The notes beneath the pieces were generated by a model that had not been told where the DNA came from, searched no databases, and saw only the letters and a list, made by a program, of their open reading frames with translations. From Hydra vulgaris (lineage: Eukaryota; Cnidaria; Hydrozoa; Anthoathecata; Hydridae), in contig NC_088927.1 of assembly GCF_038396675.1 (NCBI RefSeq), positions 39,370,001 to 39,434,000 on the forward strand: a DNA stretch of 64,000 nt, in the 5' to 3' direction. Below are positions 1-22,168 of the stretch, in pieces. How positions within the stretch are numbered: position 1 is the stretch's first letter; each line of letters starts with the position of its first letter. The translations under genes and the position numbers were made by a program.

Positions 1-38
1 TATATATATATATATATATATATATCTATATATATATG
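1..38. repeat. (TA)n microsatellite, left edge
   Basis: Alternating TA with one TCTA interruption, cut by the window start. Confidence 0.95.
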
Positions 39-770
39 AATGGTTATTTATATAACAACTCTTATGTCAAACTGAAATAGCTTGCTGTTGGAGGTTTTAG
101 TACATATATAAATTATCCCATTACCTGCGGCCGCAAAGGAGGGCTGATCCATCGAATGAAAATTTGTATGGGGCAGCAATCTTTTCTTTCATTATTCTTT
201 TTTTGCTTTTTTTTTTTGTTTCTTTTAAAATCGCGATAATAACGCAAAAAACAATTAGCACGTTTTTATATATATATGCAATAGTTATGCATTTGTATAA
301 AAATGTTTAGTATTTCCTATGTTAAATATTGTATTAGTATATACACCCAGGGTGTTGAAACAGCTCAAATAGGTTCAGTTCCAAAGCTATGTTTATGAAA
401 AAGCTGAAAAAAACAAAAAACTTTTTGATACATTCATTTTTCAAAGTAAAAGTTTGTTGAAAAGTTTAAAAGAGTTGTATCAACATAGTTTTTATGATTT
501 TAATATAATACCAGATTTGTTTCATGTGTTTCTCTAGCTTTTTTCCTAGATTTACATGGAGAAATAGAGAGGTATTTTTTTTTTTTTTTTTTTAGTCATG
601 TAAATATTGATTTTTCACTGTTTCTGGCAATGCAGAAATTACATCATTTACATCTGGTTTAGCATCACATAACCAAGACCCTTATTTTTTCTAACTGTTT
701 TTTATAAAAATGTTTACTCCTTACATATGCTATTGATAGCATGTATATATTATATTAATTTTTTTTTAAG
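39..770. other. AT-rich stretch without recognised gene
   Basis: Probably intron or upstream DNA of the gene whose first visible exon starts at 771. It contains a short GC-rich patch near 127-175 and a T-run at 573-592. No open frame with convincing splice sites was found, so the true 5' end of the downstream gene is not placed. Confidence 0.5.
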
Positions 771-10655
<9,885 letters not shown>

Positions 10656-12757
10656 GTAATTACTAATTTTATATACTTTTTTTAAATATTTTATTTAAGT
10701 ATTAGAAATATTTTATTATTTTTGAATTTTATTATTTTCACTGCAGACCAGAAAGCCCATTAAGTTTGATGAAATGTCAGAAGGGATTTTTTTTCACTGA
10801 TAATGCATTGTTTTTATTATATTAACACCATTTAAACATAGTTGGAATTTCAATTTTTACCAAAGAATAACCAAAAAACAGCCAAAACTTTGATCAGACC
10901 CCCAGAAATGAGGGAAGTTTAAATACTTTTTGATGGTATCTATAGACAAACTTTGATTTAGGTTAAGTAACAAATGTGTTAGTGGGTCTGGGATTTTTAG
11001 CTTTATTTGTCCTCAGACTTCAACACTGTAAATTTGTAAAGCATTTGTTATTTAAAAACTGTATGAAATATTACAAAGATTTTAAACAAAATTTAACCAT
11101 TTTACATACTTTATAGAAAGCATATTTTAGCAAAATATAATGTGGACTTTCTAAGGTGCTGTTACTACCACTTTTTATGAACTGTTTATTGTAAACATCT
11201 TTAAACATATATAGTTTTTGATTAAGAGCATCTCTAAACAATATCTGTTTGTGTCAGAATCAAATACTCTTCTAGAACAAGCAGAGGTTTAATGGTTTTT
11301 AATAAATGAATTTAAAGAATTAAGAAAAAGTACTTAAACTAACACTTAAAATTAAAGGTTATCATTCAATTTATTTTCATTATTTCTGTCTCATCCTCTA
11401 ATAAAAACTAAAAATAATAAAAGGAACTTTTTATTTTAATTTTCTATTAAATATTGCTTATACCCACTTTTCTCAAAAATCTATTTTATTGACTTCTCGT
11501 TTAGATAGAGGAATTAAACTTCTAGCAGTGTTTTTTAAATGTCAAAATATATTTGACAGTTTTTTACAATATCAAATTTCCTCAATAGAAAGTTTAATAA
11601 TTCTGTTTTCTATTTTTTTTCTATATACGTATATTTTCTATATACATATATATTTTTCTATATACATTACAATAATATATTCATGAGGCTAGATTTTTAA
11701 AATTAGAGTTGTTTAAAATTATCATTTATTATTTTTTTTAAATTATATTGTTTTTATTGTTTTATTTTGTTATTATACTAGCTTTTCTATAATCCATAGC
11801 TCCAAAACACCTTGGTTAACAAAGCCACAGAGAAATAAGTTGAGTGCCAGGCCTTTAATGCTATAATGAGCATAGTCATATAGTTATTGTTACCATTGTT
11901 TGTGAATAACATCTTGTTCATGTTGTTTTTTTCTTTTCTTAACCTAGCAAGCTGTGTTTTTTTTTTCCAAAACCTTTTTTGCCAACTCACTTGCAAACTA
12001 AATCTCTAGATAAACATTTTATAAAATTTATTGTTGTAAATATTTATGGTTTTTTATATTAAACTAAAAATATCATTAAAAAAAGAAATTCCAATACTAT
12101 GTTTAAGTTAGTGGAAGTATAACCAGGAAGTATAACAACAACAATACTATCTAACAGGAAGTATAGCAACATCAAAACTATATAACAACTTCAAAATAAA
12201 AAATCTTTTCAACATCAGATGAGCTTGAAGCAGCAACAGTATTTAAAGGAGCTTGCATAAAATCAGCTGTAGCATTGGATGTAAGTCAGATGTAGCATTG
12301 GATGTTAGTCAGTTATAGCATTGGATGGTAGTTTATTTAATAGAGAGGGGCTGTCATGTTTACTGCACAAGTAATATCAATCTAGTTTGTGAAATTTTAA
12401 TGAAGACATTGTTTTATGTTACTATAATGGTATTTATAAAATTCCCAGACGACACTCTGTAAAACCTATTGGACTTTCTGGTCTACAGTGTTTTCCTTTA
12501 TTTTTTTAAATCTTTTTGTTTTAAGATTTCCCAAGTGCTTAAATTTTTTTAAATGATGTAACTAATTTAAAAAAATTTAATTTTAGTAAGAATATCTTTT
12601 ACTAAGATATTCTTACTAAAACTAATACAAATCTTTTTTGCACTCACTGTAAAAGGCACTCAAAAGTTACACTTGCCGTTCCAATAAGTAGTTGGAAAAT
12701 TATATTTGCAAATCTTATTTGTTAAGAAAATCTTACATCTTAATCAAAATATTTTTC
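10656..12757. repeat. 3' flank of left gene, inverted copy at window end
   Basis: No gene of its own is recognised. The sequence reappears in reverse complement from about 61480 to 63228, with many substitutions and small indels. Landmarks are the blocks around 10880-11000, 11150-11270 and 12590-12757. Similarity stops at 12757, where the next duplicated unit begins. Small tandem motifs lie at 11625-11675 (CTATATAC) and 12255-12335 (TAGCATTGGATG, three times). Confidence 0.75.
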
Positions 12758-15700
12758 TTTGTTCAGAAAAGTATGTTTTTTAATGAAATTATGTGTTGGA
12801 TTTACATAAAATTTTTATTGCACCCATTTTATATCCTAAAGTAACAACATAATATATAAAAATGTATACATTGGGTAAATTTAAACTTAGTTTGACACAA
12901 ATAGATTTTGTAATAAATAATAATAAGAAATGTGATGTATGTGAGGGAGTTTCCAAAGGGGAAAAAAACCATCAAAAATATTTTACTATAAAAATTAAAT
13001 GGATACCCACATAAAAACCTAAAAAAAATCAAATAATTAAATTTTCTGATTTTCCTGAAGTTAAGTGATGTTTATTGTTTAGTAAACAGACTTTCTTAGA
13101 AACTTCAAAACAAGCTTTACAACGTGCTTAACAGACTGTATGCTTCTCAATCTACCACTTGACCGTCTTTTAACATCATATATTTGTATTCATATTAAAT
13201 AACAATCGAAACATTATATATTTGTTCTCGTTTCCTTTTGTAAAGGAGCTTGACAACTTGCATAAAATCAAGACTAGATTAAAAAAACAAACATATTGGC
13301 TAAGATAAAAAATCTTTGATCCTTCAAACTCCACTTTGTACTTTTTGATTAAAATTACGATATTAAATGTTTAAAATTGTTTTTTATAACCACATATCCA
13401 AAAATGTATTCTTGCATATGAACAATGTTGCATCATAATGAACGACATTGCATAATGAAGAGATGATTTTTATAATTTTATACTAAATGCTTTTGTTTGT
13501 GGATAAAAAGGAAACACACAAAAGGAAAATACTTTGAAAAAGTTTTTTTATGAAGTCTTCAAAATATATGTGTTTAGAATAGTCAATATAACCTCAATCA
13601 CAGCCTCAATTCTGGATCTGAACATTGAACAAATGTTTATAATGTGTTATAACAGCCTCTTGTTAACAGCTCCAGCCCCTTTGACTAAAATATTTGGCAA
13701 AACCATATTCTGCATTTTATACCCTTTTTGCTTTGACTTCTTTCTAAGTTATTTTCTTCTTAAGTTCTCAATCTTTTAATCATGCCATTAAAGCAAACCC
13801 TAATTTTGTAGAACTACAACACCAAGGTTACTGTGTCATTAAATATAGTGTAAAAAGTGTCAAAGACAAAACTAGTAAACTGATAGATCCACTAGTGGTA
13901 TTACGTACTTAAAAAACTGTGTCTGTTGTACTGTAAGGTTGATGTATTGTTCTGTATGATAGATCCAATAGTGGTATCTTTTTGACGTACATGGTACTGC
14001 TGGTATCTTTGAATTGATAGAAATGACAGGACTTTTTTTTTTCCTCATATTTTACTCTAACGAGAGCTTGGGCTCTAGTTAACACAGCATATTGCTCAAA
14101 ATGTTTGTTTTAATGGTTTTTTTTTCAAAAAAGTTGTTGCTGGAAACAAATAACAAACTATAACTCAACACTCAAAAAAAAAAAAAAATTTTTGAATTTA
14201 TCAATCAAGTAATAAGTTAAAACTTTTTCCATCACTTACGCTTCTGATTTAAAGATTAGGTAAATAAGGTAATAAAATTAAAAAAAAAAGTTGTAAGGGT
14301 ATCTATTTAAAAAAGATCTTTTTTTATTTTTAAATATTTATTATAAATCTGAATTAAAGTACATACTGTGCAAATACACATAAAGTAAATAACAAAAAAC
14401 AAGCTTGATAAATAAATAAAATAACTAAACAGTTTTATTCAATTATATTGCTTACTTTTTTTTTTTTCCATCTCCACCATGTGAGATTTTGATGCAACGC
14501 AGTAAATAAACTGCCAGTTTATTGTCTTCACTACGTATTTCGAAATTAGTGATTTTTATTAAATGATGCCATTTTATTTAGTTATTTGCAAATAAGCAAT
14601 GTGATTTTCAGAATGTACACACAAAAAGTAGCACAGTTTGTTGATGTAACGATCAACAAATAATGTATGTACGAAATATACAATATAAGTAACCCAATGT
14701 GTTACTTATAATGTGTATATTAATTATAACAGCCAAATACACTCGTGGTTTGATTATGCACTTCACCAATGCAGGTTGGAACCTGTTTTCCACATAATAT
14801 ACTAAGTATTCTTTAATACTCCGCGCTTCAGCAAAGAGCCTTGCCGAATTTTTGTATTTGGTATTTTGCAAAATCACTATTCGTGTCATATTTAGTTTAT
14901 TAATATTCTTTTTTAAAAATATTTTATCTTGAAACCTTAGACATGCTTTACAAATATCATTATTTGCAATAACATTCGTGAAATAGATTGATAATGTTCT
15001 GTTTGGTGAAATTAGTAATAAATAATTCTCGTGAAATAGATTGGAAATGTTCTGTTTGGTGTAAATATCATTGTTTGGAATAACCAATTTACATGAAATA
15101 GATTTGATATGTTTTGTTTGGTGTAAAGGTGAAAAGTAACTGTTAATTTATTTAAATTTCTTAAGTATGCACGACGTAAATTAACAACAATAAGTAAATT
15201 TGCAGAAGATATACGTAAGAAATAATTTGTCTGTGATATCTGGTCACACCTTACAAATTTGTCTGTGATCCTGGTCATATCATATATATTAACGAATTTG
15301 AAATTAGGTTAAATAGCTTTTTGTGTATTTAGTAAAGAAGAATTTTTTGAAACGCAAGTATATTTTAAGTTTTATTTTCAGTTCATTTAAGACTAAACTA
15401 ATATTTAAAATGATATTTTTGAATAAAAGTTTTAGTTTATTTAATGCAAATAAACTGAATTTTTTTTAAATTCAAGTCTTTTGGCTTTCATCAATACTTC
15501 TATCTTTAGTATTTATTTGTAAAACTTTTCTCCATTGTTTTTTGAAATCGTCATTGGAGGATCTCAAGTTGTGATAATATAACAAGTTCAAGTTATTACG
15601 TTTTACATATGACGATTTCTGTTTTTTTTTTGTTTTTTTTTGAAAGTTTTTATCTAAATCGACATTTTTGAAAAGAAACGGTAGTTCTTTTCTTTTCTTA

Positions 15701-16778
15701 CTTTCTCTTTCTAAACTATAAGCATATAATGGAAAATAAATGTCATTTAAAATTTTGCGCATTATAAATTATATATTGACGCTAAATATGAACAAAAATA
15801 ACGTGTTTAGTTATTGTAAGCTCCAAAATTTGTAAACTCCAGCAACTTTTTTAATTTTATATTAGTGTCAAACAATGCTTTTTTATAAATTACGATGGCT
15901 AAAGGTTAAAAACTATAGAAAAAATCAATAACCCGAATTTCTTATATTGATTTTGTCATTCCCAGCCAGCACAACTCAGAAAAAAAGTTAAGCATGGTTC
16001 CTGTTGCGTATTACGCGTGCCAATAATGGTTTTCATTCCGTAAAATTAACTATTACTATTTATCATAAACACCAGTTAAAATATTTATGGTTTCACCGTT
16101 AAGGCAACGTAGTATTGTATAATAATAAATTTCCATAAGAAATGTGAAACCACAGGTAAAGGCATGCGACATTTAAAATGAACTTTAAAACCTCAAAAAA
16201 AACGTGTAAAACTGCCCGTAATATACGCGTGTTTTTGGTTTACGCCTGGATCGTGAAAAACTCGTGTTTTACAGGTTTTAATTCCGAAAAAAACTAGTAG
16301 TTCCGGTTGGGCTCATTTTAAATGTTTAATTTTGTATTTTAAATTTTTAGGTTGTTCAAGATCTTTTACAAGGTGATCAACCGTACAAAGATGCTGTCCA
16401 AAGTTTCCAATCAATGAAAAGTAATTTAGCGTTTTTAAGACAAAACATACCATGTGCTGCTTGAAGATATAATAAAAATCGTAATTGTATATAGTTTTGA
16501 GGTTATTCACAAAACATGTTTCTACTTGGATTATTCGGTTTATATATTCTTTGGTCATAAGGCTAAAATTAAAAATATATAGAAATGCATTTAAATCAAT
16601 TAAAGAAAATATATTTCAATAAAAATTAATAATTATTAAGTATATATTATATTAAATATGTATATAAAAATTTGATGTCATTATATAATATATTCATTTT
16701 TAGAAATTAACAATGTATTATATTATATAAAATAAGTATTGGATTTCATGTTTTCTGGGTAGAAAATGTATATATACT
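12758..16778. repeat. Direct duplicated unit, copy 1 left part
   Basis: Matches 40570-41493 and then 50920-53330 in the same orientation. It includes several weak reverse-strand ORFs (14653-15278, 15472-15762, Lys-rich) that I do not recognise and whose copy-2 counterparts are broken. No terminal inverted repeats or transposase were seen, so it may be an ordinary segmental duplication or an unclassified old repeat. Confidence 0.8.
16351..16464 (+). CDS. Orphan terminal exon, copy 1
   Basis: A good 3' splice site (AAATTTTTAG) precedes a 38-codon phase-0 frame ending in TGA. It starts VVQDLLQGDQPYKDAVQSFQ and ends FLRQNIPCAA. It has an evident coding look but no visible upstream exon. The same exon is at 52906-53019. 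Five bases differ and four of the five changes alter the residue, which argues against selection on at least one copy. The parent protein is not recognised. Confidence 0.45.
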   Translation, partial: VVQDLLQGDQPYKDAVQSFQSMKSNLAFLRQNIPCAA

Positions 16779-19700
16779 CATAGCCGCCGAGAGAAATTTC
16801 GGGCCCTGGGGAAATTTTCTTAACGGGCCCTCAATATGATCAATCATATACCCAGGACCAGAAAGCGAGCTCTGGTCATTGAAAATTAAAAATAAAAATT
16901 AATTAAATCTTTTAAAAGTCAAAACTATTTAAATCTTTTAAAAGTTAAAACTATTTAAATCTTTTAAAAGTTAAAGTTTGGAAAAACTGTATAAATAATA
17001 ATGTTAAACACATAATAGAGCTTTTTCATAATAGAAAACACATAATAGAGCTTTTTCATAATAGAGCTTTGCGAGCCTTTCGACTCGCAAACAAATTAAT
17101 AACTTCTTGAAAATTATTTGTCGCAGTCATTTCGGCCTCAATAGTCTTAAGTCATTTAAACGATTTTGTGTCATTGTTGATCTTAATACGTTTTTTATTC
17201 TTTTCAACATGCTCAAAGATCTTTCTGCTCTGGCAACTGTCACTGGAATTGTGCAAATTAGCGTTATTGCAATTATAATGTTTGGAAACAGCACATCCAT
17301 TTTTTTTTTTAAATTTCATTTAACAATTCGACAGGCTGAAGAGAAATATTTTGTATATTGGCATCATAAATTGATTTTAAATGTAGTATTTCATCTCTAA
17401 GATGATCATCAATATCATTTTTATACATTTTTTGTAACTTTTCACACTTACTTTGTATTTCTTGATCATTTAAGTCACGGAACAACCATAATACATTAAA
17501 TAAAGAATCTATTTCTTTTGCTGCATTAAATCTTCTTGTCATATTTCCAATAATGCTATCCATGAAAACATTAATTCTAAATTCTTCTGCCGGTGTCCTT
17601 TTTAACTCGTGTGTTGTTGTTTTTCTTTTAGTATATTTTTCCCCCGAAAATTCTATGTTTGTAAAGATGTGCCCAACAATCTATATTTATTTAAAATAGC
17701 ATCCAACTATCTCTTATCGTATTTAATTCAACAAGAAGACTTGGCAAATTGGTTATTTCTACATCAATTGTTGCATTGCGAGCTTGTAAAACAGTACTTC
17801 TGTAGTTTATGGCTGCAAAAACTTTGTGCCATATTTTTGCCAGTACTAAGCATTCAAAAGATTTCATATATTTTTTATTCTAATAAGTTCTGATCGAGTT
17901 TCTGACGTTAAGTTTAATTCCAAAACAGCGTTTGTTGCTATTTTAATTTCATTAATTTTTTCAGCAAATTGCTTAACATATTCAATTGTTGCAGGCCACC
18001 GTGTATTTGACATAGTGTGCAAAGAACATTCAGTATTATTTTTTAATATTTTCCATCTTTGTGGGCTGCTACTAAATATATTGTAAAATTTTTGTATAGT
18101 GCCGAAAAATCTTACAACATGAATACAAGATTCTGCTGCATGAACACCACATAAATTTAAACTATGACATGCACAAGGAGAAAAAATTGCCAATGGATTA
18201 ATTTGTAAAATGCGAGCTTGTGGACCTTTATATGATCCATTCATGTTAGATCCGTTATCGTATCTTTGTGCGCGACAGTCACTTATAGGAATATTATACC
18301 TTTGTAGCGTTTCAAGAATTAAACTAGCAATATCTTCTCCAGTTTACTTATTGTAGTTAACAAATGCAAGAAATCTTTCCATAATTTCGAATTTGTTGGA
18401 CTTAATAGTAACGTACCGTAAAATGAATGTAGTTTGTTCTATATGCGAAGAATCGGGTGTTGCGTCTACAATAAGGGAACAATACTTCATAGTTTCTCTT
18501 TCCTTTAAAATACAAGTTCTCAAGTAATCTGCACAGCATGATATGAATTCATTTTGAATGTCTGGCGATAAGTAATGTACTTGCAATCTCTGCTTTTTGA
18601 TTTGTGACTGCTTTACGTTTTTTATATGTTCTTCTAAAAGCGGATCTAATAATCCTAGAAAATTTGGATTGTTCGAATCTCCAATCAATTGAGTAACACC
18701 TCTAAAGGCCAATCCACGCTCAGCAAGAAACAAAATTACATCTAATAATCGTTTTAATAAATCTTTCCATTTCTGTGTCTCATTTTGTATTTGTTTTACT
18801 AAATAGCAATCAATTGTGGTATGTTTATTAATATTTTTTTCTAAATTTCGCCACTGGATATAACAAGATTTATGATTACTAGATTTTTCATGGTCAGGTA
18901 TTCTGTCATAATTTTTTGTACCCTCTATTAGCCTGCCAACCATTTTCTGTAGCAAAAATTGATCTTTGCTCATGAAATTTATAAAATAAACGACAAGGAA
19001 AACAAAACAAAGCATTTTTAGATTTGCTTCAAACTAACTAATCACGAGGAACTATCTCTTTATTTTTTAAACAAAAGCTCAATAAATAGATAGGTAATTG
19101 ACAACCGTGTTTATCTACAGGAAATGTTGTTGGGTGTGGTTCTGGACCTCTTAGAATGGCATCTTCGACCTCTTTTGGTGATACATTTACTTTTACCACT
19201 CCAATATCGATGTTGGCACAGTCAGTGTACAAAGAAAGTGTCGAAATATCAGATTGCGCGGAAATTCCAACAAATTCCGTTTCATTCTTTGCGCTTAATG
19301 GGTCCGAATCAATGTTTCCATTATCGCAATAGGCATGTGTTTTGTGTTTTTGAAGAAATTTTAAACCCCAAATTTTCTAGTGTTCTCATACCTCTAAAAC
19401 TTTCTTTATTCTATTTTTGTCGCTTTTTTCGTTTTTTGTATCCAGATTTATGTCGAGAAATCATATTCTGTATTTCAGAAATTAAAACGTAGCTCTTTAT
19501 ACAGAATTTATAAATAAATAATGCAAATTAAAGTTTACGAATAATAACATTTTTTAAATAATATTGATATTTGAATAAAAATAGTTTGTATTTAACGCAA
19601 TTGTAATATTTTCAAAAGCTTTAATTTAACACGTATATGTTATTTACATAATGTAAAGTAAAATTAAAAACATACGCTAACAAAAAACATCAGCAGTGTC

Positions 19701-20041
19701 TAAAACGAAAATTTTAAAATGCAGCATTAATGAGAGATCAAGTCATGCAATCTTTACAACTGATAACGTTTTAAAAACAAATGAAAAGCTAACAACGTCG
19801 ATTGAAAAAATTCGAATTTTAATTTCGATTGAAATTTAATTGCAAAAAATTCGATTGCAAAAATTCGAATTTTATTATTACAAAAGAAAAATAGCAAGAA
19901 TAAAAAAAAGCATATTTGTTAAAAATCTTAAAGACAAAAAATAAGTGATGAATAAATAAGACTTCATAAAAAAAATTATTTGTACACACATAGGGCCCCG
20001 GGACTCTTCCCCGTCTATCCCCATCCCTCTCGGCGGCCATG
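16779..20041 (-). mobile_element. hAT transposon with 8-bp target duplication
   Basis: Terminal repeats CATAGCCGCCGAGAG (16779-16793) and its mirror CTCTCGGCGGCCATG (20027-20041) differ at one base. Flanks TATATACT (16771-16778) and TATATAAT (20042-20049) form an 8-bp target duplication with one change. The homologous copy-2 locus near 53320-53335 lacks the insert and shows one TATATACT, which confirms the borders. Confidence 0.9.
17080..19460 (-). pseudogene. hAT transposase (TTF zinc finger/DUF4371 type), broken
   Basis: Reverse-strand pieces read in the order of ZMYM-like hAT transposases. An N-terminal basic part is followed by PTTFPVDKHG and a zinc-finger segment with LFCFPCRLF near 19010. 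Next come the DUF4371-like block with ERGLAFRG, SLIVDATPDSSHIEQTTFIL (18344-19015) and RAQRYDNGSNMNG, then PCACHSLNLCGVHAAESC and a C-terminal dimerisation motif AERSLSMLKRIKNVLRSTM near 17200. Asp of VDATPD, Asp of RYDNGSNM and the C-terminal Glu are visible. Several frameshifts (around 19030, 18340, 17860 and 17300) and a stop near 17125 break it. It probably has no introns. Confidence 0.85.
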
Positions 20042-20049
20042 TATATAAT

Positions 20050-20126
20050 TCACTACACAAATTCCATTATAAACAATACATGCTATTTTTAAATTGATAT
20101 CTTGTTTTCAAAAACAGTTAATTCAG
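20050..20126. repeat. Direct duplicated unit, copy 1 right end
   Basis: Continuation of the duplicated unit beyond the hAT insert. It matches about 53335-53408, and similarity is lost just after CAGTTAATTCA. Confidence 0.75.
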
Positions 20127-20343
20127 TTAATTTTATATTAATGAAAACCTTAATAACGACGTGGTTAAAAATAGTTAGCAAAATTACATGTATGGAAGTA
20201 CGTAAGTAGCTTTTCCAATAAGTTCTGAAGTATAATGTCTAATACCTTATTCCCTAACCATTCCAATATTGCACATGTGCGTCCATTTGACTATTTTACA
20301 ATTTTAAAAAAATACATCAAAATAATATACAAAGTTATCTAGC

Positions 20344-20381
20344 TTTGCTACGTTTTCTAGCTATCTAGAAAACGTAGCAAA
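20344..20381. repeat. Perfect 17-bp inverted repeat hairpin
   Basis: Arms 20344-20360 and 20365-20381 are exact reverse complements around a CTAT loop. The hairpin directly precedes the ACGTTG-rich repeat. Confidence 0.85.
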
Positions 20382-20384
20382 AGT

Positions 20385-21440
20385 TGGCTGTTTTTCCCAT
20401 CTAAACTCATTGTTGATCCAATGTATAGAAATCAAGGTTGATTCAATGTTTATAGATCAACGTTGAGCAAATGGGTATAAACCCACATTAATCCAATTTA
20501 TATGGATTAGCGTTGATCTAATGTTTCTAACTTAACGTTCATCCAATGTGTATAGTTTAACGTTAGATTATATACATGGGATCAACGTTGATTCATATAT
20601 ATTGGAATAACTTTGGGTAATATACAGTGGATCAATGTTGTGTTTGCATCGAGAAAAGACAGATATCCAAATATATATTTGTATAACGCATAACAATTTT
20701 TCATTCAAGTATTTAGTTGCTTTAGAAATATATTTTGCATAAATATACTTTTCTCTTACTTATATAACGAAATATCAAGCAACCATCAAAACAAATGAAT
20801 AATACGTTTGTAATCAAATGCAAAAATATTATTACAATTAGTGTAATCCAACCTCATCAGCAATGATGACTGACGAATGATGAATGTTGAAATATCTGTT
20901 CGCATTCTTTATGGTATCTCTCTAACTCGACTTCTTTCTTCTTTTAACTTTCTCTCAAACTTTCTCTCTTCAGCGAAGCGGGTGATGATGCTCTTTAATG
21001 ATCTGAACTTGTCTTCACTGGCCCGGGTATGTGGCCCCTATAAGACAGTTAACCAAAGTAGGATAAACTACAACACCCATCAGCAATGTTGATCTAATTG
21101 TTAATCTAAATGGTTGAAATATGTAAGTATAAGTACATATGTAGAATTATATATGCGTTTAAATATTTTACGTGTTTATATATACTAAAATATAAAACAA
21201 ATAAATTTAATTTGTTTCGCCAACGTAAAATACAACGTTGAATCAACGTAAAATAAAAGGCAATACCAACTTAAAATACATTGTTGAGCCAACGTCGTTT
21301 CTTGGTTGTTCGCGACGTCACATTTTTCACCAAAATGATACAATAAAACAATGTTGGCGGTCGATGTTGGGCCAAGGCAACGCACAACATTGTTCTAACG
21401 TTGTATTAACGTATGTGTAATAGCTGGACGTTGGCTTCAG
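20385..21440. repeat. Degenerate ACGTTG/GTTGATCCAATG-rich repeat region
   Basis: About ten variants of a GTTGATCCAATG-like unit spaced 30-45 bp (20400-20640), then a second block of AACGTTG-type motifs at 21225-21440. This resembles the subterminal regions of the CCCAGT-ended elements in the window, but I could not find matching termini. The right end may be near 21430 (AATAGCTGG). Confidence 0.5.
20909..21037 (-). CDS. Orphan terminal exon, HTRASEDKF type
   Basis: On the reverse strand, TTATAG is followed by a 43-codon phase-0 frame ending in TAA. It begins GPHTRASEDKFRSLKSIITR and then runs into a basic, Glu/Arg-rich tail. A related exon at 54032-54171 shares the HT.A.ED.F..LKSII pattern, which suggests members of one gene or element family. 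Upstream exons are not seen and the function is unknown. Confidence 0.4.
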   Translation of the reverse strand, partial: GPHTRASEDKFRSLKSIITRFAEERKFERKLKEERSRVREIP

Positions 21441-22168
21441 AATCATTAAACTGAGTGTAAGAGCTTACTTTCATTAGGAGATTACAAACAAACAAAAAAA
21501 AAGCGATGAAGTTTCTACCTTAGGGTAGGATGTGTGATTTACAAAAAGTTTACCTTAGTAAGCTATACTTTTATACCTTTAGAGTAGAAAGCTATACCTT
21601 TAAAGTAAAAAATTAAATGACAAATCATTCTTTTTATTACAACTTTGTACCTCAGATGATATAAAATTATACCTTACAAAGGGTTTATCGCATATCCTAA
21701 CGTAATTTCAACCTTTTGATATAGTGCGCAAAAAGAGTTGCATAGCCACCATTATAGAAGCACAAGTTAAAATCTATGAGTAAAGTCAATAATTCAGAAT
21801 TACTAGCCAAAGTAGAAAACAATGCATCCCAGGATAGAATATAATTCAGCCTAATAGAGGAAGTAAGGGTCAAAGGCTGATCAACAGGATTGTTCTGCTT
21901 GCCCTTAACTCATAAAATCCCATTTTATTAATTTTGCGAATTTTTTATGCAAAACTTATAAAAGTGGTCTATAAAACATTGAAATTTATAAAAATAAAAT
22001 TAAAAGGATTTTGTAAAATTCAGTTTGGTTAATAATGGTTGTTCTCATTTGAGGACACTGGGGATATACATTTAAATATTCTGAAAACAAATGTCAATTT
22101 TATTTTTCATGTAGTTTCTATTTATACAATTTATTTCAATTATTTATAGAGGTATTTAGAAAAACAAA
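21441..22168. other. No gene recognised
   Basis: AT-rich. Several TACCTTAG/ACCTTTA(A)AGTA motifs cluster at 21515-21690, some in inverted orientation, as in a decayed MITE. Confidence 0.4.

Noticed and set aside
12829..13779. Several 60-80 codon frames in copy 1 of the duplicated unit
   Set aside because: The counterparts in copy 2 are broken at different places, and no splice pattern or family motif supports them.
12758..20126. Duplicated unit as a complete transposon
   Set aside because: No terminal inverted or long terminal repeats, no target duplication and no transposase or RT of its own were seen. A segmental duplication is the simpler reading.
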